A DNA stretch of 64,000 bases from Rosettibacter firmus (GCF_036860695.1 NZ_JAYKGJ010000005.1:62001-126000), one strand, 5' to 3'; shown: positions 9,259 through 19,435, counted from the stretch's first letter. The notes: a model not told the origin generated them from the sequence alone. Translations and numbers: made by a program.

Positions 9259-10338
9259 GTGTTTTTATATTCATTAAATGAATCATTTCTAGAAAGAGCT
9301 TTACCATCTTCATTAAAGAGTTATTGTAAAGAAATAAAAGTTCAAAAAATTGGTTTTAATAAAATTTTTAAAAACTTATTGAAAAATTTATTTTATAAAA
9401 AACCTTTTCAGGTCAGTTATTATTATTTCAATAGAATTCAAAAGGATGTTTTATTAGAAATAAATAGATTTCAGCCGGATGTCATAATATGCCAAATGAT
9501 TAGAACTTCTGAATACCTGAAAAATTATAATATGGCTCCCAAAATTTTAGATTATGTTGATTTACTTTCTGAAGGTTTAAAGAGAAGAATTCCTAATTCG
9601 AATTTCTTTTTTAAATGGTTATTAAAGATTGAATATAAACGAGTACTTAATTACGAAAAGGAGATAAGAAATTATTTTGATAAATTAGTCATTATTTCTG
9701 AAGAAGATAAAAAATATTTCTGTAAATCTGATGATCCTAAAATAAACGTAATTGAGAATGGGGTTGATATAGATTATTTTCATCCTAAAACAGCAGAAAA
9801 AGAATTCGATATTTTTTTTAATGGTAACCTGAGTTATCCTCCAAATATTGATGCCACTCAATTTATAGTAAATAAAATTTATCCAGAATTAAAAAAAATT
9901 AAGCCCGATATTAGAATTTTAATTGCAGGAGCGAATCCTAAAAAGAAATTATTTAAACTATCCAATAAGAATATTGTAATAAAGGGATGGATTGAGGATG
10001 TACGTGAGTATTACTGGAAATCAAAAATTTTTATTGCCCCAATGCAAATAGGAACAGGATTACAAAATAAATTACTTCAAGCAATGGCTATGCGTATTCC
10101 ATGTGTTGCGTCAGAACTTACAGTAAAAGGTTTATCTTATGGTGCTGAAAATGTTGTCTTAGTTGCAAAAACTCCTTCTGATTATGCTAATTTAATAATT
10201 AAGTTATTAGATGATGATAATTTTAGAGAGGATGTAGCAAGAAGGGGATATGAGTTTATTCAAAAGAACTATAAGTGGGAAAATGTAATTCAAAAACTCG
10301 AAAATATAATTCAAGAAACAATAAACAATAAAAAATAA
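9259..10338 (+). CDS. Glycosyltransferase family 4, N-terminally shortened
   Basis: GT-B fold protein of 359 residues resembling the sugar transferases linked to exopolysaccharide/PEP-CTERM loci. The C-terminal donor site is intact: FFNGNLSYPPNIDA, ILIAGANP, then IAPMQIGTGLQNKLLQAMAMRIPCVAS. At the N-terminus the protein begins in the middle of the first Rossmann domain (FLYSLNESFLERALPSS), without the usual first strand and the GDKxR loop. The frame upstream is interrupted by TAA at 9217 and 9157. The start is uncertain: a GTG at 9259 with no good ribosome site. It may be a decayed or misassembled gene; activity is doubtful. Confidence 0.7.
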   Translation: MFLYSLNESFLERALPSSLKSYCKEIKVQKIGFNKIFKNLLKNLFYKKPFQVSYYYFNRIQKDVLLEINRFQPDVIICQMIRTSEYLKNYNMAPKILDYVDLLSEGLKRRIPNSNFFFKWLLKIEYKRVLNYEKEIRNYFDKLVIISEEDKKYFCKSDDPKINVIENGVDIDYFHPKTAEKEFDIFFNGNLSYPPNIDATQFIVNKIYPELKKIKPDIRILIAGANPKKKLFKLSNKNIVIKGWIEDVREYYWKSKIFIAPMQIGTGLQNKLLQAMAMRIPCVASELTVKGLSYGAENVVLVAKTPSDYANLIIKLLDDDNFREDVARRGYEFIQKNYKWENVIQKLENIIQETINNKK

Positions 10339-10342
10339 ATTT

Positions 10343-11536
10343 ATGTTTGATATTATCATTATCGGCGCGGGAATTGTTGGACTTGCTTCTGCATTAAAAA
10401 TTCTTGAAAAAAATCCTCACCTTAAATTATTAATTCTTGAAAAAGAAAATGACATTTCTAAACATCAAACAGGAAATAATAGCGGTGTAATTCATTCAGG
10501 TATTTATTATAAACCAGGAAGCTTAAAAGCGATCAACTGTACTCTTGGTTATAAAATGTTAATAGATTTTTGTGACAAATACGAAATCAATTATAAAATT
10601 ACTGGAAAGATTATTGTTGCAAAAAATGAAAACGAACTTCCTATTTTGAATTCAATTTATGACCGTGGAATTAAAAATGGTCTTACCGGTTTACAAAAAC
10701 TAAATAAAAACCAGATAAAAAATTATGAACCTTATGCTGATGGCATCGAAGCTATTTATGTGCCTCAAACTGGTATTGTAGATTTTTTCCAGGTAGCAAA
10801 AAAATATCTTGAAATAATTCTTAAACACAATGCTCAAATTAAATTTAATAATGAAGTTAAAGAGATAAAAATAAAAAATGATATTTGTGAAGTAATTACT
10901 AATAACGATACTTTTCAATCAAAATTTGTTGTTACCTGTGCAGGATTATATTCAGATAGAATTGCAAAATTAACTCATAAAAATCTTCCTTTGAGAATAA
11001 TTCCATTTCGTGGTGAGTATTATAAAATTAAAGAAGAGAAAAAATATCTTGTCAATTCTTTAATTTATCCTGTACCAAATCCCGAGTTTCCATTTTTAGG
11101 AGTTCATTTTACCAGAATGATTAATGGTGATGTTGAAGCTGGTCCAAATGCAGTCCTGGCTTTTAAGAGAGAAGGTTATAAAAAAACGAGTTTTAATTTT
11201 CGAGATACAATTGATACTTTTACATGGAAAGGATTTTATAGTATTGTAAAAAAATACTGGAAAGTTGGTTTGTACGAATATTATCGCTCATATAGTAAAA
11301 ATGCATTTACTAAAGCATTACAAAATCTAATACCAGAGATTAATGAAAATGATTTGATTGAATCTGGAGCAGGTGTTAGAGCCCAGGCTTGTGATATAAA
11401 TGGAAACTTGCTTGATGATTTTTATTTTGTCGAAGATAAAAAAGTTATTCATGTTTGTAATGCTCCCTCGCCAGCTGCAACTGCTTCTTTATCAATTGGT
11501 GATAATATTGCGAATAAAGTACTACAGCATTTCTAA
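10343..11536 (+). CDS. lhgO: L-2-hydroxyglutarate oxidase/dehydrogenase
   Basis: FAD enzyme oxidising L-2-hydroxyglutarate to 2-oxoglutarate at the membrane, passing electrons to quinone or oxygen. It is 397 residues long. The dinucleotide motif IIGAGIVGLASA lies at about residues 6-17, followed by the family signature TGNNSGVIHSGIYYKPGS (about 45-62). The C-terminal part has GAGVRAQACD and the FAD-binding end NAPSPAATASLSIG. It is unusual inside a polysaccharide locus, lying 4 bp after a glycosyltransferase and 12 bp before a sugar-phosphate transferase. A relative acting on another 2-hydroxyacid or a sugar acid is possible. Confidence 0.85.
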   Translation: MFDIIIIGAGIVGLASALKILEKNPHLKLLILEKENDISKHQTGNNSGVIHSGIYYKPGSLKAINCTLGYKMLIDFCDKYEINYKITGKIIVAKNENELPILNSIYDRGIKNGLTGLQKLNKNQIKNYEPYADGIEAIYVPQTGIVDFFQVAKKYLEIILKHNAQIKFNNEVKEIKIKNDICEVITNNDTFQSKFVVTCAGLYSDRIAKLTHKNLPLRIIPFRGEYYKIKEEKKYLVNSLIYPVPNPEFPFLGVHFTRMINGDVEAGPNAVLAFKREGYKKTSFNFRDTIDTFTWKGFYSIVKKYWKVGLYEYYRSYSKNAFTKALQNLIPEINENDLIESGAGVRAQACDINGNLLDDFYFVEDKKVIHVCNAPSPAATASLSIGDNIANKVLQHF

Positions 11537-11548
11537 TTTTTCTTTGAG

Positions 11549-12958
11549 GTGAAATTGAGTAAAAAAACAGAAAAAATATTCTTACTTATTACAGATTTTG
11601 TAACAATTAATTTTTCCTGGTTTTTGTTTTTTTATCTACGTGTTAATACAGGCTGGTTCGAATTAATTTCTCAACCCGATTTCTTTCTTCCAATGTTAGC
11701 AATTTACTTTTACTGGTTGATAATTTTTACTCTCGTTGGAATGTATAGAACATGGTTTGCTCAATCTCGATTTGATGAAATCTCCACTCTTTTTAAAACA
11801 ACATTTGTAGGTATTTTTATTCTTTTGTTTTTAATTCTTTATGATGATTATAGAACTGGTATTGCAACTCCTTTTCGATTTTTCATTTTTGTTTACTGGA
11901 TTATCTTTTTTGTTATAGTAAGTGCTGGAAGAATTCTTATTAGAAGTATTCAGCGAAATCTACTCATAAAAGGTTTTGGAAGAAGAAAAGCTGTTATTGT
12001 AGGATTTAATTCTAGAGCACAGGAAATTTATGAGATGCTCGAAAATCATAAAGGATTGGGACTTGATGTGGTTGGCTTTGTTTCTGTAATGAATAAAAAT
12101 GTTGATAAAGATTACAATGGTGTTAAAGTTCTTGATACAGCAGACAATCTCGAGAAAGTAATTGATACTTATGAAATCAAAGATGTTATAATATCAGTTG
12201 AAAGACATCATGAAGATCTTATACTTGATTTGATATCAAAATGTGATGGAAAAAATGTTGAAATAAAAATTGTTCCAGACCTTTATGATATTATTAGTGG
12301 TCAGGTTAAAACTTCTCAAATTTATGGAATCCCTCTCATCGATATTATGCCAGAATTAATGCCTGAGTGGGAAAAGAAATTAAAAAGATTGATGGATATA
12401 GTTCTTTCTCTTATTATGTTGATTGTAACTTCTCCAATAATATTACTTGCTGCTTTAGCAATTAAACTTGATAGTGAAGGACCGGTATTTTATAAGCAAG
12501 AACGAATGGGAATGAATGGGAAAATTTTTAAGATAATTAAGTTCCGTACAATGATAAAAGATGCTGAAAAACATACAGGACCCGTCTGGTCTTCTAAAGA
12601 TGACCCGAGAGTAACAAGAGTCGGAAAAATTTTACGTAAAATAAGATTCGATGAAATTCCGCAGGCAATTAATATTCTTAAAGGTGATATGAGTTTTGTA
12701 GGTCCGCGTCCAGAAAGACCATATTTTGTTGAACAACTTTCAAAAGAGATTCCACTTTATAAAAGAAGATTGAAAGTTCGTCCAGGATTAACGGGCTGGG
12801 CTCAAGTCAAACATAAATATGACGAAACTATTGACGATGTAAAAATAAAATTACGCTATGATTTATTTTATATTGAAAACATGAGTCTTCGACTGGATTT
12901 TAAAATAATTTTTAGAACAATTTTTGTTGTATTATTCGGGAAGGGACATTATGACTAA
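11549..12958 (+). CDS. Polyprenyl-phosphate sugar-1-phosphate transferase (initiating)
   Basis: Starts each repeat unit by moving a sugar-1-phosphate from its nucleotide to undecaprenyl phosphate. It is 469 residues long: four N-terminal membrane helices (about 10-130), a Rossmann-like CoA_binding_3 region (KAVIVGFNSRAQEI, about 147-250), a further membrane helix (about 280-305), and the bacterial sugar transferase domain with EGPVFYKQERMG, KFRTM, the catalytic Asp-Glu dyad (D368-E369 in FDEIPQ), SFVGPRPE and PGLTGWAQV. All key residues are present. The start is GTG 11549 or TTG 11555; GAGGTG sits just upstream of the latter. It overlaps the next gene by 8 bp. Confidence 0.9.
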   Translation: MKLSKKTEKIFLLITDFVTINFSWFLFFYLRVNTGWFELISQPDFFLPMLAIYFYWLIIFTLVGMYRTWFAQSRFDEISTLFKTTFVGIFILLFLILYDDYRTGIATPFRFFIFVYWIIFFVIVSAGRILIRSIQRNLLIKGFGRRKAVIVGFNSRAQEIYEMLENHKGLGLDVVGFVSVMNKNVDKDYNGVKVLDTADNLEKVIDTYEIKDVIISVERHHEDLILDLISKCDGKNVEIKIVPDLYDIISGQVKTSQIYGIPLIDIMPELMPEWEKKLKRLMDIVLSLIMLIVTSPIILLAALAIKLDSEGPVFYKQERMGMNGKIFKIIKFRTMIKDAEKHTGPVWSSKDDPRVTRVGKILRKIRFDEIPQAINILKGDMSFVGPRPERPYFVEQLSKEIPLYKRRLKVRPGLTGWAQVKHKYDETIDDVKIKLRYDLFYIENMSLRLDFKIIFRTIFVVLFGKGHYD

Positions 12959-13679
12959 TTCATTAAAAACACTAATCATAATTCCAACTTATAACGAACT
13001 GGATAATATTCAGGAACTAATTCCTAACATACTCGAAAAGTATCCAGATGTAAATATTTTGATTGTTGATGATAACTCTCCAGATGGCACAGCAAATTAT
13101 GTTGATGAATTAAGTAAAAAAGATTCTCGTGTAAAACTGATAAAACGCGAAAAGAAACTTGGACTTGGAACAGCATATGTCGAAGGATTTAAATATATGC
13201 TAAACAATGGATACGATGTGGCAATTCAAATGGATGCAGATTATTCTCACGATCCAAAAGAAATAAAAAATTTTTTAAAAAAGATTAAAGATTATGATGT
13301 TGTTATAGGAAGTAGATACATTAATGGTGTTCGTGTAATTAACTGGCCAATCAGGAGATTATTACTAAGTTATTTTGCTAACCTTTACACAAGAATTATT
13401 ACAGGAATGCCTATTAAAGATGCTACAGGAGGATTTAAATGCTTTAGAAGAAAAGTTCTCGAATCTATAAATCTGGATAATATTCATTCGAATGGTTACT
13501 CATTTCAAATAGAAATGAATTTTATTGCATGGAAGAAAAAATTTAAGATAACAGAAATTCCAATTGTTTTTGTTGAAAGAACTCAGGGTTCATCGAAAAT
13601 GTCAAAAAAAATTGTTTATGAAGCAATCTTTATGGTATGGAAATTACGTTTAAGAGGTTTATTAGGATTTTATAAATAA
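12951..13679 (+). CDS. Polyprenol monophosphomannose synthase-like GT2
   Basis: GT-A glycosyltransferase of 242 residues resembling dolichol-phosphate mannose synthase. It probably makes a polyprenyl-phosphate sugar used as donor on the outer face of the membrane. Visible are IIPTYNELDNI at the N-terminus, IVDDNSPDGT, the metal site QMDADYSHDP, VIGSRY, and GGFKCFRR. It lacks the C-terminal membrane helices of longer DPMS types. The start at 12951 overlaps the previous stop (ATGACTAA), so the two are coupled. It ends one base before the next gene. Confidence 0.88.
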   Translation: MTNSLKTLIIIPTYNELDNIQELIPNILEKYPDVNILIVDDNSPDGTANYVDELSKKDSRVKLIKREKKLGLGTAYVEGFKYMLNNGYDVAIQMDADYSHDPKEIKNFLKKIKDYDVVIGSRYINGVRVINWPIRRLLLSYFANLYTRIITGMPIKDATGGFKCFRRKVLESINLDNIHSNGYSFQIEMNFIAWKKKFKITEIPIVFVERTQGSSKMSKKIVYEAIFMVWKLRLRGLLGFYK

Positions 13680-13680
13680 T

Positions 13681-15672
13681 ATGATTGACCTTTCAATTAT
13701 CATAGTAAATTATAATGTAAAAGAATTTTTATTGAATCTGCTGGATTCAATAAAGAAAGCTATTGATAAAATTACGGTAGAAATAATTGTGGTAGATAAT
13801 GCTTCTGACGATGGAAGTGTTGATGTATTAAAAGAAAAATTTCCAGAAGTTAAATTAATTATAAACGAAAAAAATATTGGATTTGGAGCCGCTAATAATC
13901 TTGCTCTTAAAGAAGCTAAAGGCAAATATTTTTTACTCCTTAATCCAGATACAATTATTCGTGAAGATACATTAACAAAGATGATAGAATTTTTTGAAAC
14001 TCATCCCGATTGTGGAATTGCTGGTTGCAAAGTTTTAAATCCTGATGGAACACTTCAACTTGCCTGTAGAAGAGGTTTCCCTGGTCCCTGGACTTCTTTT
14101 ACTAAAGTTATGGGATTAAGTAAGTTGTTTCCTAAAAGCCGACTTTTTGCTAAATATAATTTAACATATCTCGACGAAAATCAAACTTATGAAGTTGATG
14201 CTGTAAGTGGTGCATTTTTGATGATGCGAAGAGAAGTATATGAAAAAATTGGTGGATTTGATTCTCAGTTTTTTATGTATGGTGAAGATCTCGATTTGTG
14301 CTATCGTGCTCAGAAGGCAAATTATAAAGTTTATTATGTTCATTCCACAGAAATAATTCACTATAAAGGAGAGAGTACAAAAAGAAGTAAAATAGATGAA
14401 ACAAAACTTTTTTACGATGCAATGCATCTTTTTGTGAAAAAACATTTTTCATCTTCATTCATAGTAGAAGGAATTTTGCAGCTGGCAATTCTATTTCGCA
14501 AATTAATAGCTTTTGCTTATGTATATAAGCTTGCAATTGTTAGTATTTTATTGGATTTTATTTTCTTTAGTAGCTCAGTATTACTTGCAGAAAGATTATA
14601 TGCAAATGAACACTGGAGAGGATTTCCTTCTTTTGTAATTCCCTGGGTTTATTTTTTGCCAGCACTTTTACAAATATTTATATCAATATTATCAGGTACC
14701 TATCAAAAAAATGCAATTTCTGTTTTACGCAGTTTAATTTCACTTTTTTATGGTTTTATTGTTTTATCTGCATTAACATATTTTCTTAAGCAATTTGCAT
14801 TCAGTCGTGCCGTTGTATTGATTACATATATTTTAGCTGTGATATTGTTTTCTATGTGGAGAATTTTTGTGAAAGTAGTTTTTAGACTTGGTTTGATAAG
14901 TGAATCTCGAAAAGCTAAGACATTAATTGTAGGTAATAACATAAAAGCCAATGAACTTGCAGTAAAATTAAAATCAAATATTACTTCACTATATCAGGTT
15001 ATTGGATTTGTTGGATTAAGTCGAAAGGAAATAGGCGAAAAAATAGGTAATTATAAAATATTAGGCTCTTTAGAAAATATTAAAAAACTAATAACTGATG
15101 AAAAAGTTGAAAGAGTAATATTCTTTTCTAATGATATATCTTTCGAGCAAATTTTTGCTGTTGTATCTGAATGTCAGGGTTTAAATGTTGAATTTATGGT
15201 AGCAGGAAAAGAGCTTGATTATCTTGTTGGTAAATCTGCAATTACAATGCTTGATGATATACCACTATTAAAAGTTCAATATAATATTTCTTCTTTTGGT
15301 CATAAAATTACAAAATTAATTTTTGATTACAGTTTGAGTTTAATCTTAATTTTACTTTTGGTTTATCCTTTAATATTTTTACTTCATAAGTTCAGTCATA
15401 AAAAGAATGATTTTGTTAATTTTATTTTACAGATACCAGAAATATTAAATGGTAAAAAAAGTTTTGTTGGTCCACTCAAAAATTCTTATTATGGTGAATT
15501 ATTTGTAGGTAAAATTGGGCTTACTGGTTTATGGTATGTAGAAAATATTTTATCTAATGACGAAGAAGAAATTAAAGCACTTGATATTTTTTATGCCAAG
15601 AATCAAAACATCTGGCTGGATTTAGAAATTCTCGGAAGAACATTTGCAAAAATGATACTTAAAATGGAGTAA
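13681..15672 (+). CDS. Fusion: GT2 glycosyltransferase + degenerate polyprenyl glycosylphosphotransferase
   Basis: 663 residues in two halves. Residues 1-260 are a GT2 enzyme: [33 protein letters not shown] as metal site, [17 protein letters not shown]. Residues about 275-400 are four membrane helices, then [17 protein letters not shown] begins a CoA_binding_3-like domain, then a membrane helix (about 545-570). The C-terminus recalls a bacterial sugar transferase ([36 protein letters not shown]) but lacks the KFRxM region. The Asp-Glu dyad position reads Asn580-Phe581, so this half is probably inactive and may scaffold or target the GT2. No frameshift is seen. Confidence 0.85.
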   Translation: MIDLSIIIVNYNVKEFLLNLLDSIKKAIDKITVEIIVVDNASDDGSVDVLKEKFPEVKLIINEKNIGFGAANNLALKEAKGKYFLLLNPDTIIREDTLTKMIEFFETHPDCGIAGCKVLNPDGTLQLACRRGFPGPWTSFTKVMGLSKLFPKSRLFAKYNLTYLDENQTYEVDAVSGAFLMMRREVYEKIGGFDSQFFMYGEDLDLCYRAQKANYKVYYVHSTEIIHYKGESTKRSKIDETKLFYDAMHLFVKKHFSSSFIVEGILQLAILFRKLIAFAYVYKLAIVSILLDFIFFSSSVLLAERLYANEHWRGFPSFVIPWVYFLPALLQIFISILSGTYQKNAISVLRSLISLFYGFIVLSALTYFLKQFAFSRAVVLITYILAVILFSMWRIFVKVVFRLGLISESRKAKTLIVGNNIKANELAVKLKSNITSLYQVIGFVGLSRKEIGEKIGNYKILGSLENIKKLITDEKVERVIFFSNDISFEQIFAVVSECQGLNVEFMVAGKELDYLVGKSAITMLDDIPLLKVQYNISSFGHKITKLIFDYSLSLILILLLVYPLIFLLHKFSHKKNDFVNFILQIPEILNGKKSFVGPLKNSYYGELFVGKIGLTGLWYVENILSNDEEEIKALDIFYAKNQNIWLDLEILGRTFAKMILKME

Positions 15673-15674
15673 AA

Positions 15675-16625
15675 ATGGCTAAAAACACACTGGATTTTGA
15701 AAAACCAATTATTGAACTGGAAAATAAAATCGAAGAAATGCGTAAATATGAGGGTCATCTTGATATTTCAAATGAAATAAAAACACTTGAGGAGAAAGTC
15801 ATTCAACTTAAAAAAAGTATTTATGAAAATCTTACACGCTGGCAGCGTGTACAACTTGCACGCCATCCCGAAAGACCATATACACTTGATTATATTTATA
15901 TGATGACCGAAGATTTTATTGAACTTCATGGCGATCGTCTTTTTAGAGACGATCATGCAATTGTAGGTGGCTTTGCAAAATTAGATGAATATAAAGTAAT
16001 GATTATTGGTCATCAAAAAGGGAGAGATACAAAATCTAATCTATACAGAAATTTTGGAATGCCAAATCCAGAGGGATATAGAAAAGCATTGAGATTAATG
16101 AAACTTGCTGAAAAATTTAATAAACCTGTTATCACAATGCTCGATACACCTGGTGCTTATCCTGGTCTCGAAGCAGAACAACGTGGACAGGCAGAAGCTA
16201 TTGCAAGAAATCTTCTGGAAATGAGTAGATTAAAAGTTCCAATTATCGTAGTTATTATTGGTGAAGGTGCAAGCGGTGGAGCACTCGGTATTGGTGTGGG
16301 CGATAGAATATTAATGCTTCAAAATACATGGTATTCTGTAATTAGTCCCGAATCATGTTCGAGCATTTTATGGAGAAGCTGGGATTATAAAGAACAGGCA
16401 GCCGAAGCTCTTAAACTTACTGCAGATGATTTACTTCAACAGGGAATAATTGATAGAATAGTTCCTGAACCACTTGGTGGAGCTCACAAAGATCATCAGG
16501 GCATGGCTAATACATTAAAAGCAATCCTGAAAGAAGAATTGGCAGCATTAATTAAAATTAAACCAGAAAAACTTGTTCAAAATCGTCTTGAGAAATTTGG
16601 TAAAATGGGTGTTTATATTGAGTAA
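15675..16625 (+). CDS. accA: Acetyl-CoA carboxylase carboxyltransferase subunit alpha
   Basis: Part of the AccAD carboxyltransferase that moves the carboxyl from biotin to acetyl-CoA, making malonyl-CoA for fatty-acid synthesis in the cytoplasm. It is 316 residues long, the usual AccA length. Family features include [39 protein letters not shown], the oxyanion region [16 protein letters not shown], and the Gly-rich [17 protein letters not shown] ribosome site (GGAGTAAAA) lies inside the end of the preceding fusion gene, with a 2-bp gap. accD is not in the window. Confidence 0.96.
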   Translation: MAKNTLDFEKPIIELENKIEEMRKYEGHLDISNEIKTLEEKVIQLKKSIYENLTRWQRVQLARHPERPYTLDYIYMMTEDFIELHGDRLFRDDHAIVGGFAKLDEYKVMIIGHQKGRDTKSNLYRNFGMPNPEGYRKALRLMKLAEKFNKPVITMLDTPGAYPGLEAEQRGQAEAIARNLLEMSRLKVPIIVVIIGEGASGGALGIGVGDRILMLQNTWYSVISPESCSSILWRSWDYKEQAAEALKLTADDLLQQGIIDRIVPEPLGGAHKDHQGMANTLKAILKEELAALIKIKPEKLVQNRLEKFGKMGVYIE

Positions 16626-16708
16626 GTAGAAATTCAAATCATCATTCAAAGTGATTAAATAATGCTAAATCTTTTCAGATGAATTTAATTATAAATCGTT
16701 ACTGATAA

Positions 16709-17119
16709 ATGCTCACTCACAAAACTGAAATTCGTGTTAGATATGCTGACACAGATAAAATGCAATTTGTATACAATGGAAAATATCTTGAATATTTTGA
16801 AGTAGGGAGAACAGAACTTTTAAGATTTACTGGTTTATCGTATGCAGAACTGGAACGTAATGGATATCAATTGCCTTTAATCGAAGCGAATGTAAAATAT
16901 AAAAGTCCAGCATTTTATGACGATATTCTTGAAATCGAAGCAATAGTTAAAGAATTATATTCACCAAAAGTACATATCGAATATGTAATTAGAAGAAAAT
17001 CTACAAATGAGCTTATAGCAGAAGGATTTACAACTCATATTTTTATTAAATCCGATACTAAAAAGGCTGTTCGTCCACCACAGATTTATATTGATGCACT
17101 AAAAAAATATTTTGTGTGA
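16709..17119 (+). CDS. Acyl-CoA thioesterase, YbgC/4HBT family
   Basis: Hot-dog fold thioesterase of 136 residues hydrolysing acyl-CoA. The signature RVRYADTDKMQFVYNGKYLEYFEVGRTE near the N-terminus holds the catalytic Asp of the 4-hydroxybenzoyl-CoA thioesterase family, followed by YKSPAFYDDILEIEA. The substrate is not known; YbgC relatives act on short-chain or phospholipid-linked acyl groups. An 83-bp gap follows accA, consistent with a lipid-metabolism pairing. Confidence 0.87.
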   Translation: MLTHKTEIRVRYADTDKMQFVYNGKYLEYFEVGRTELLRFTGLSYAELERNGYQLPLIEANVKYKSPAFYDDILEIEAIVKELYSPKVHIEYVIRRKSTNELIAEGFTTHIFIKSDTKKAVRPPQIYIDALKKYFV

Positions 17120-17200
17120 ATTATAAGTTTAATGTTCAATAAGCATAATAAATTAATTCTATTTATTACATCGAAATCTTAAAGCATAAATTTCCATACA

Positions 17201-18652
17201 ATGTTTGATAAGATAAAAGAACTAACAAAAGATACGATTATATATGGAGTAAGCACCATAATTGGCAGGTTTCTAAATTTTCTTCTTGTTCCATTTTATA
17301 CAAATGTATTTACACCAGCCGAAGTTGGTATTTATTCGAATATATATGCCTATATAGCATTTCTTAATATTATTTTTATTTATGGAATGGATGCAGCTTT
17401 TATGAAATATAGTTCAGTTGCTCCAGCCGATAAAAAGAAAGTTGCATATTCTACTGCTTTTTTGTGTGTTACATTTTCTTCTTTGATACTTTCAATTATC
17501 TTATTTTTTCTGAGAAAATTTTTTGTTGAATTAATAGAAATCCCCCAGCATTATTTTTATTTATATTATTATCTGATACTAATCATTCTTATTGATACAC
17601 TTGCAATTGTTCCCTATGCAAATCTTCGTTTACAAAGAAAATCACTCAAGTTTACTTTTATTAGACTTAGTAACATATTCTTAAATATTCTATTGAATTT
17701 TATTCTTGTCCTGAAATTCAAAATGGGGATAGAGGCTATTTTAATTGCAAATCTTTCTGCATCTTTATTTTCACTGGTAATTTTATCATTTGATATAATT
17801 AAAAATTTTGTACTTAAAATCGATAAAGAATTTTTAAAACCAATGTTGAAATTTGCTATACCATATTTACCTGCAAGTTTAGCAGCAACTGTAGTTCAGG
17901 TTATCGATAGACCAATTGTACTTGCACTTACTAACGAAGAGACTCTTGGGATTTATCAGGCAAATTATAAACTTGGAATATTTATGATGTTAATAGTTCA
18001 GATGTTTCAATTTGCCTGGCAACCATTTTTACTTACAACTGCTAAAGAAGAAAATGCAAAGGAGATTTTTTCTAAAGTTCTTACACTTTTTTTGATTGCA
18101 ACTTCGGTTGTCTGGATAATTCTTTCTTTGTTTATTGATGATGTGGCTAAAATAAAATTTTTTGGAAATGTAAGTCTAATTGGCTACAAATTCTGGGATG
18201 GTTTATCAATTGTTCCAATAATTTTATTAGCTTATTTGTTTAATGGATTATATGTGAATTTTCAGGCAGGATTATATATTGAAGAGAAGACAAAATATTT
18301 TCCTGTTGTTACTGGAACAGCTGCATTAGTAAATGTAGTTTTTAACTTATTGTTGATTCCATCACTTGGAATTATGGGAGCTGCACTTGCAACACTGGCA
18401 AGTTATTTAGTTATGGCTACTACTTTATTTTTATTCTCTCAAAAAGTTTATAAAATTAATTATGAATACGAAAGAATATTAAAAATATTATCACTCATTT
18501 TAGTAACTTGTATCGTATATTATATATTTTATTATAATGGTTTGCTTACCATAGCAATAAAATTAGTTTTATTAATAACATTTTTTATGCTTCTATTTAT
18601 ATTAAAAATTATTGACAGGAAATTTTTAAATAAGATTATAAAAGTGTTTTAA
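17201..18652 (+). CDS. Second flippase / polysaccharide biosynthesis membrane protein
   Basis: A 483-residue protein with about 14 membrane helices of the MOP superfamily (Wzx/RfbX-like). The N-terminus reads KDTIIYGVSTIIGRFLNFLLVPFYTNVFTP, typical of this family. The conserved middle part has AIPYLPASLAATVVQVIDRPIV and the region around LAYLFNGLYVNFQAGLYIEEKTK. It differs clearly from the flippase at 4419, so it may move a different lipid-linked sugar. It is separated by 3 bp from the dUTPase fusion gene. Confidence 0.85.
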   Translation: MFDKIKELTKDTIIYGVSTIIGRFLNFLLVPFYTNVFTPAEVGIYSNIYAYIAFLNIIFIYGMDAAFMKYSSVAPADKKKVAYSTAFLCVTFSSLILSIILFFLRKFFVELIEIPQHYFYLYYYLILIILIDTLAIVPYANLRLQRKSLKFTFIRLSNIFLNILLNFILVLKFKMGIEAILIANLSASLFSLVILSFDIIKNFVLKIDKEFLKPMLKFAIPYLPASLAATVVQVIDRPIVLALTNEETLGIYQANYKLGIFMMLIVQMFQFAWQPFLLTTAKEENAKEIFSKVLTLFLIATSVVWIILSLFIDDVAKIKFFGNVSLIGYKFWDGLSIVPIILLAYLFNGLYVNFQAGLYIEEKTKYFPVVTGTAALVNVVFNLLLIPSLGIMGAALATLASYLVMATTLFLFSQKVYKINYEYERILKILSLILVTCIVYYIFYYNGLLTIAIKLVLLITFFMLLFILKIIDRKFLNKIIKVF

Positions 18653-18655
18653 AAG

Positions 18656-19426
18656 ATGATTAAAGGAATTAAACCACAAAATATTATTTCATTACTTAAA
18701 GAGTATGATAGAATAAATAAAACTATCAAAGACAAATGGATTATTATTGGTACCTGGTTATCGATAATTTCACTTGTTATTATTATTTCTTTTGTATTGT
18801 TCGAAATTTCAAAATTGGGAAGTTTCGGAAAAATTTTACTTCCATTACTTTTAGTAATTCTTATCTGGGAAATTAATTTGTTATCAAAAAATTATTTTGA
18901 TAAAAAACTTTTTATAATTTTATCTGCATTGCTCGATAAAGATGAAAATTTAGACAGGAAAGAATTTAATCTTACAAAAATTGATTTAAAGGTTAAAAGA
19001 ATATCTGATAACTTTAAAGATATTCCTTTACCAGAATATGCAACCGATGGTAGCAGTGGTCTGGATATAAGAGCAGCTATCGATAATGAACTTATAATTC
19101 AAAGTGGAAGTTTTGCATTAATACCAACGAATTTAAAAGTTGAGATCCCAGAAGGATATGAAATTCAGGTTAGGCCCCGTAGTGGACTGGCAGCAAAACA
19201 CGGGATTGGTTTATTGAATTCACCTGGTACAATTGATTCAGATTATCGTGGTGAAATAAAAATTATATTATTCAATTTTGGTAATGAAGATTTTGTTGTA
19301 AGACGTGGTGATAGAATTGCTCAACTTGTTCTTTCAAAGATTTATAAAGCAGAATTAATTGAGTCAGAGGAAATTAACGAAAGCAAACGTAACGAAGGGG
19401 GTTTTGGTCATACAGGATTAAATTAA
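18656..19426 (+). CDS. dut: dUTPase with N-terminal membrane domain
   Basis: Hydrolyses dUTP to dUMP and pyrophosphate. The C-terminal part (about 110-256) carries all five trimeric-dUTPase motifs: DGSSGLDIRAA (131-141), RPRSGLAAKHGIG (173-185), the catalytic stretch GTIDSDYRG with Asp194 and Tyr197 (191-199), RGDRIAQLV (217-225), and the P-loop-like GGFGHTG (248-254). The first ~110 residues are extra: two membrane helices (about 28-51 and 58-76) and a linker. No ATG, GTG or TTG lies in frame near the expected Dut start, so the membrane part seems truly fused. Usual Dut length is about 145-150 residues. Confidence 0.92.
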   Translation: MIKGIKPQNIISLLKEYDRINKTIKDKWIIIGTWLSIISLVIIISFVLFEISKLGSFGKILLPLLLVILIWEINLLSKNYFDKKLFIILSALLDKDENLDRKEFNLTKIDLKVKRISDNFKDIPLPEYATDGSSGLDIRAAIDNELIIQSGSFALIPTNLKVEIPEGYEIQVRPRSGLAAKHGIGLLNSPGTIDSDYRGEIKIILFNFGNEDFVVRRGDRIAQLVLSKIYKAELIESEEINESKRNEGGFGHTGLN

Positions 19427-19435
19427 GGAAATAGA

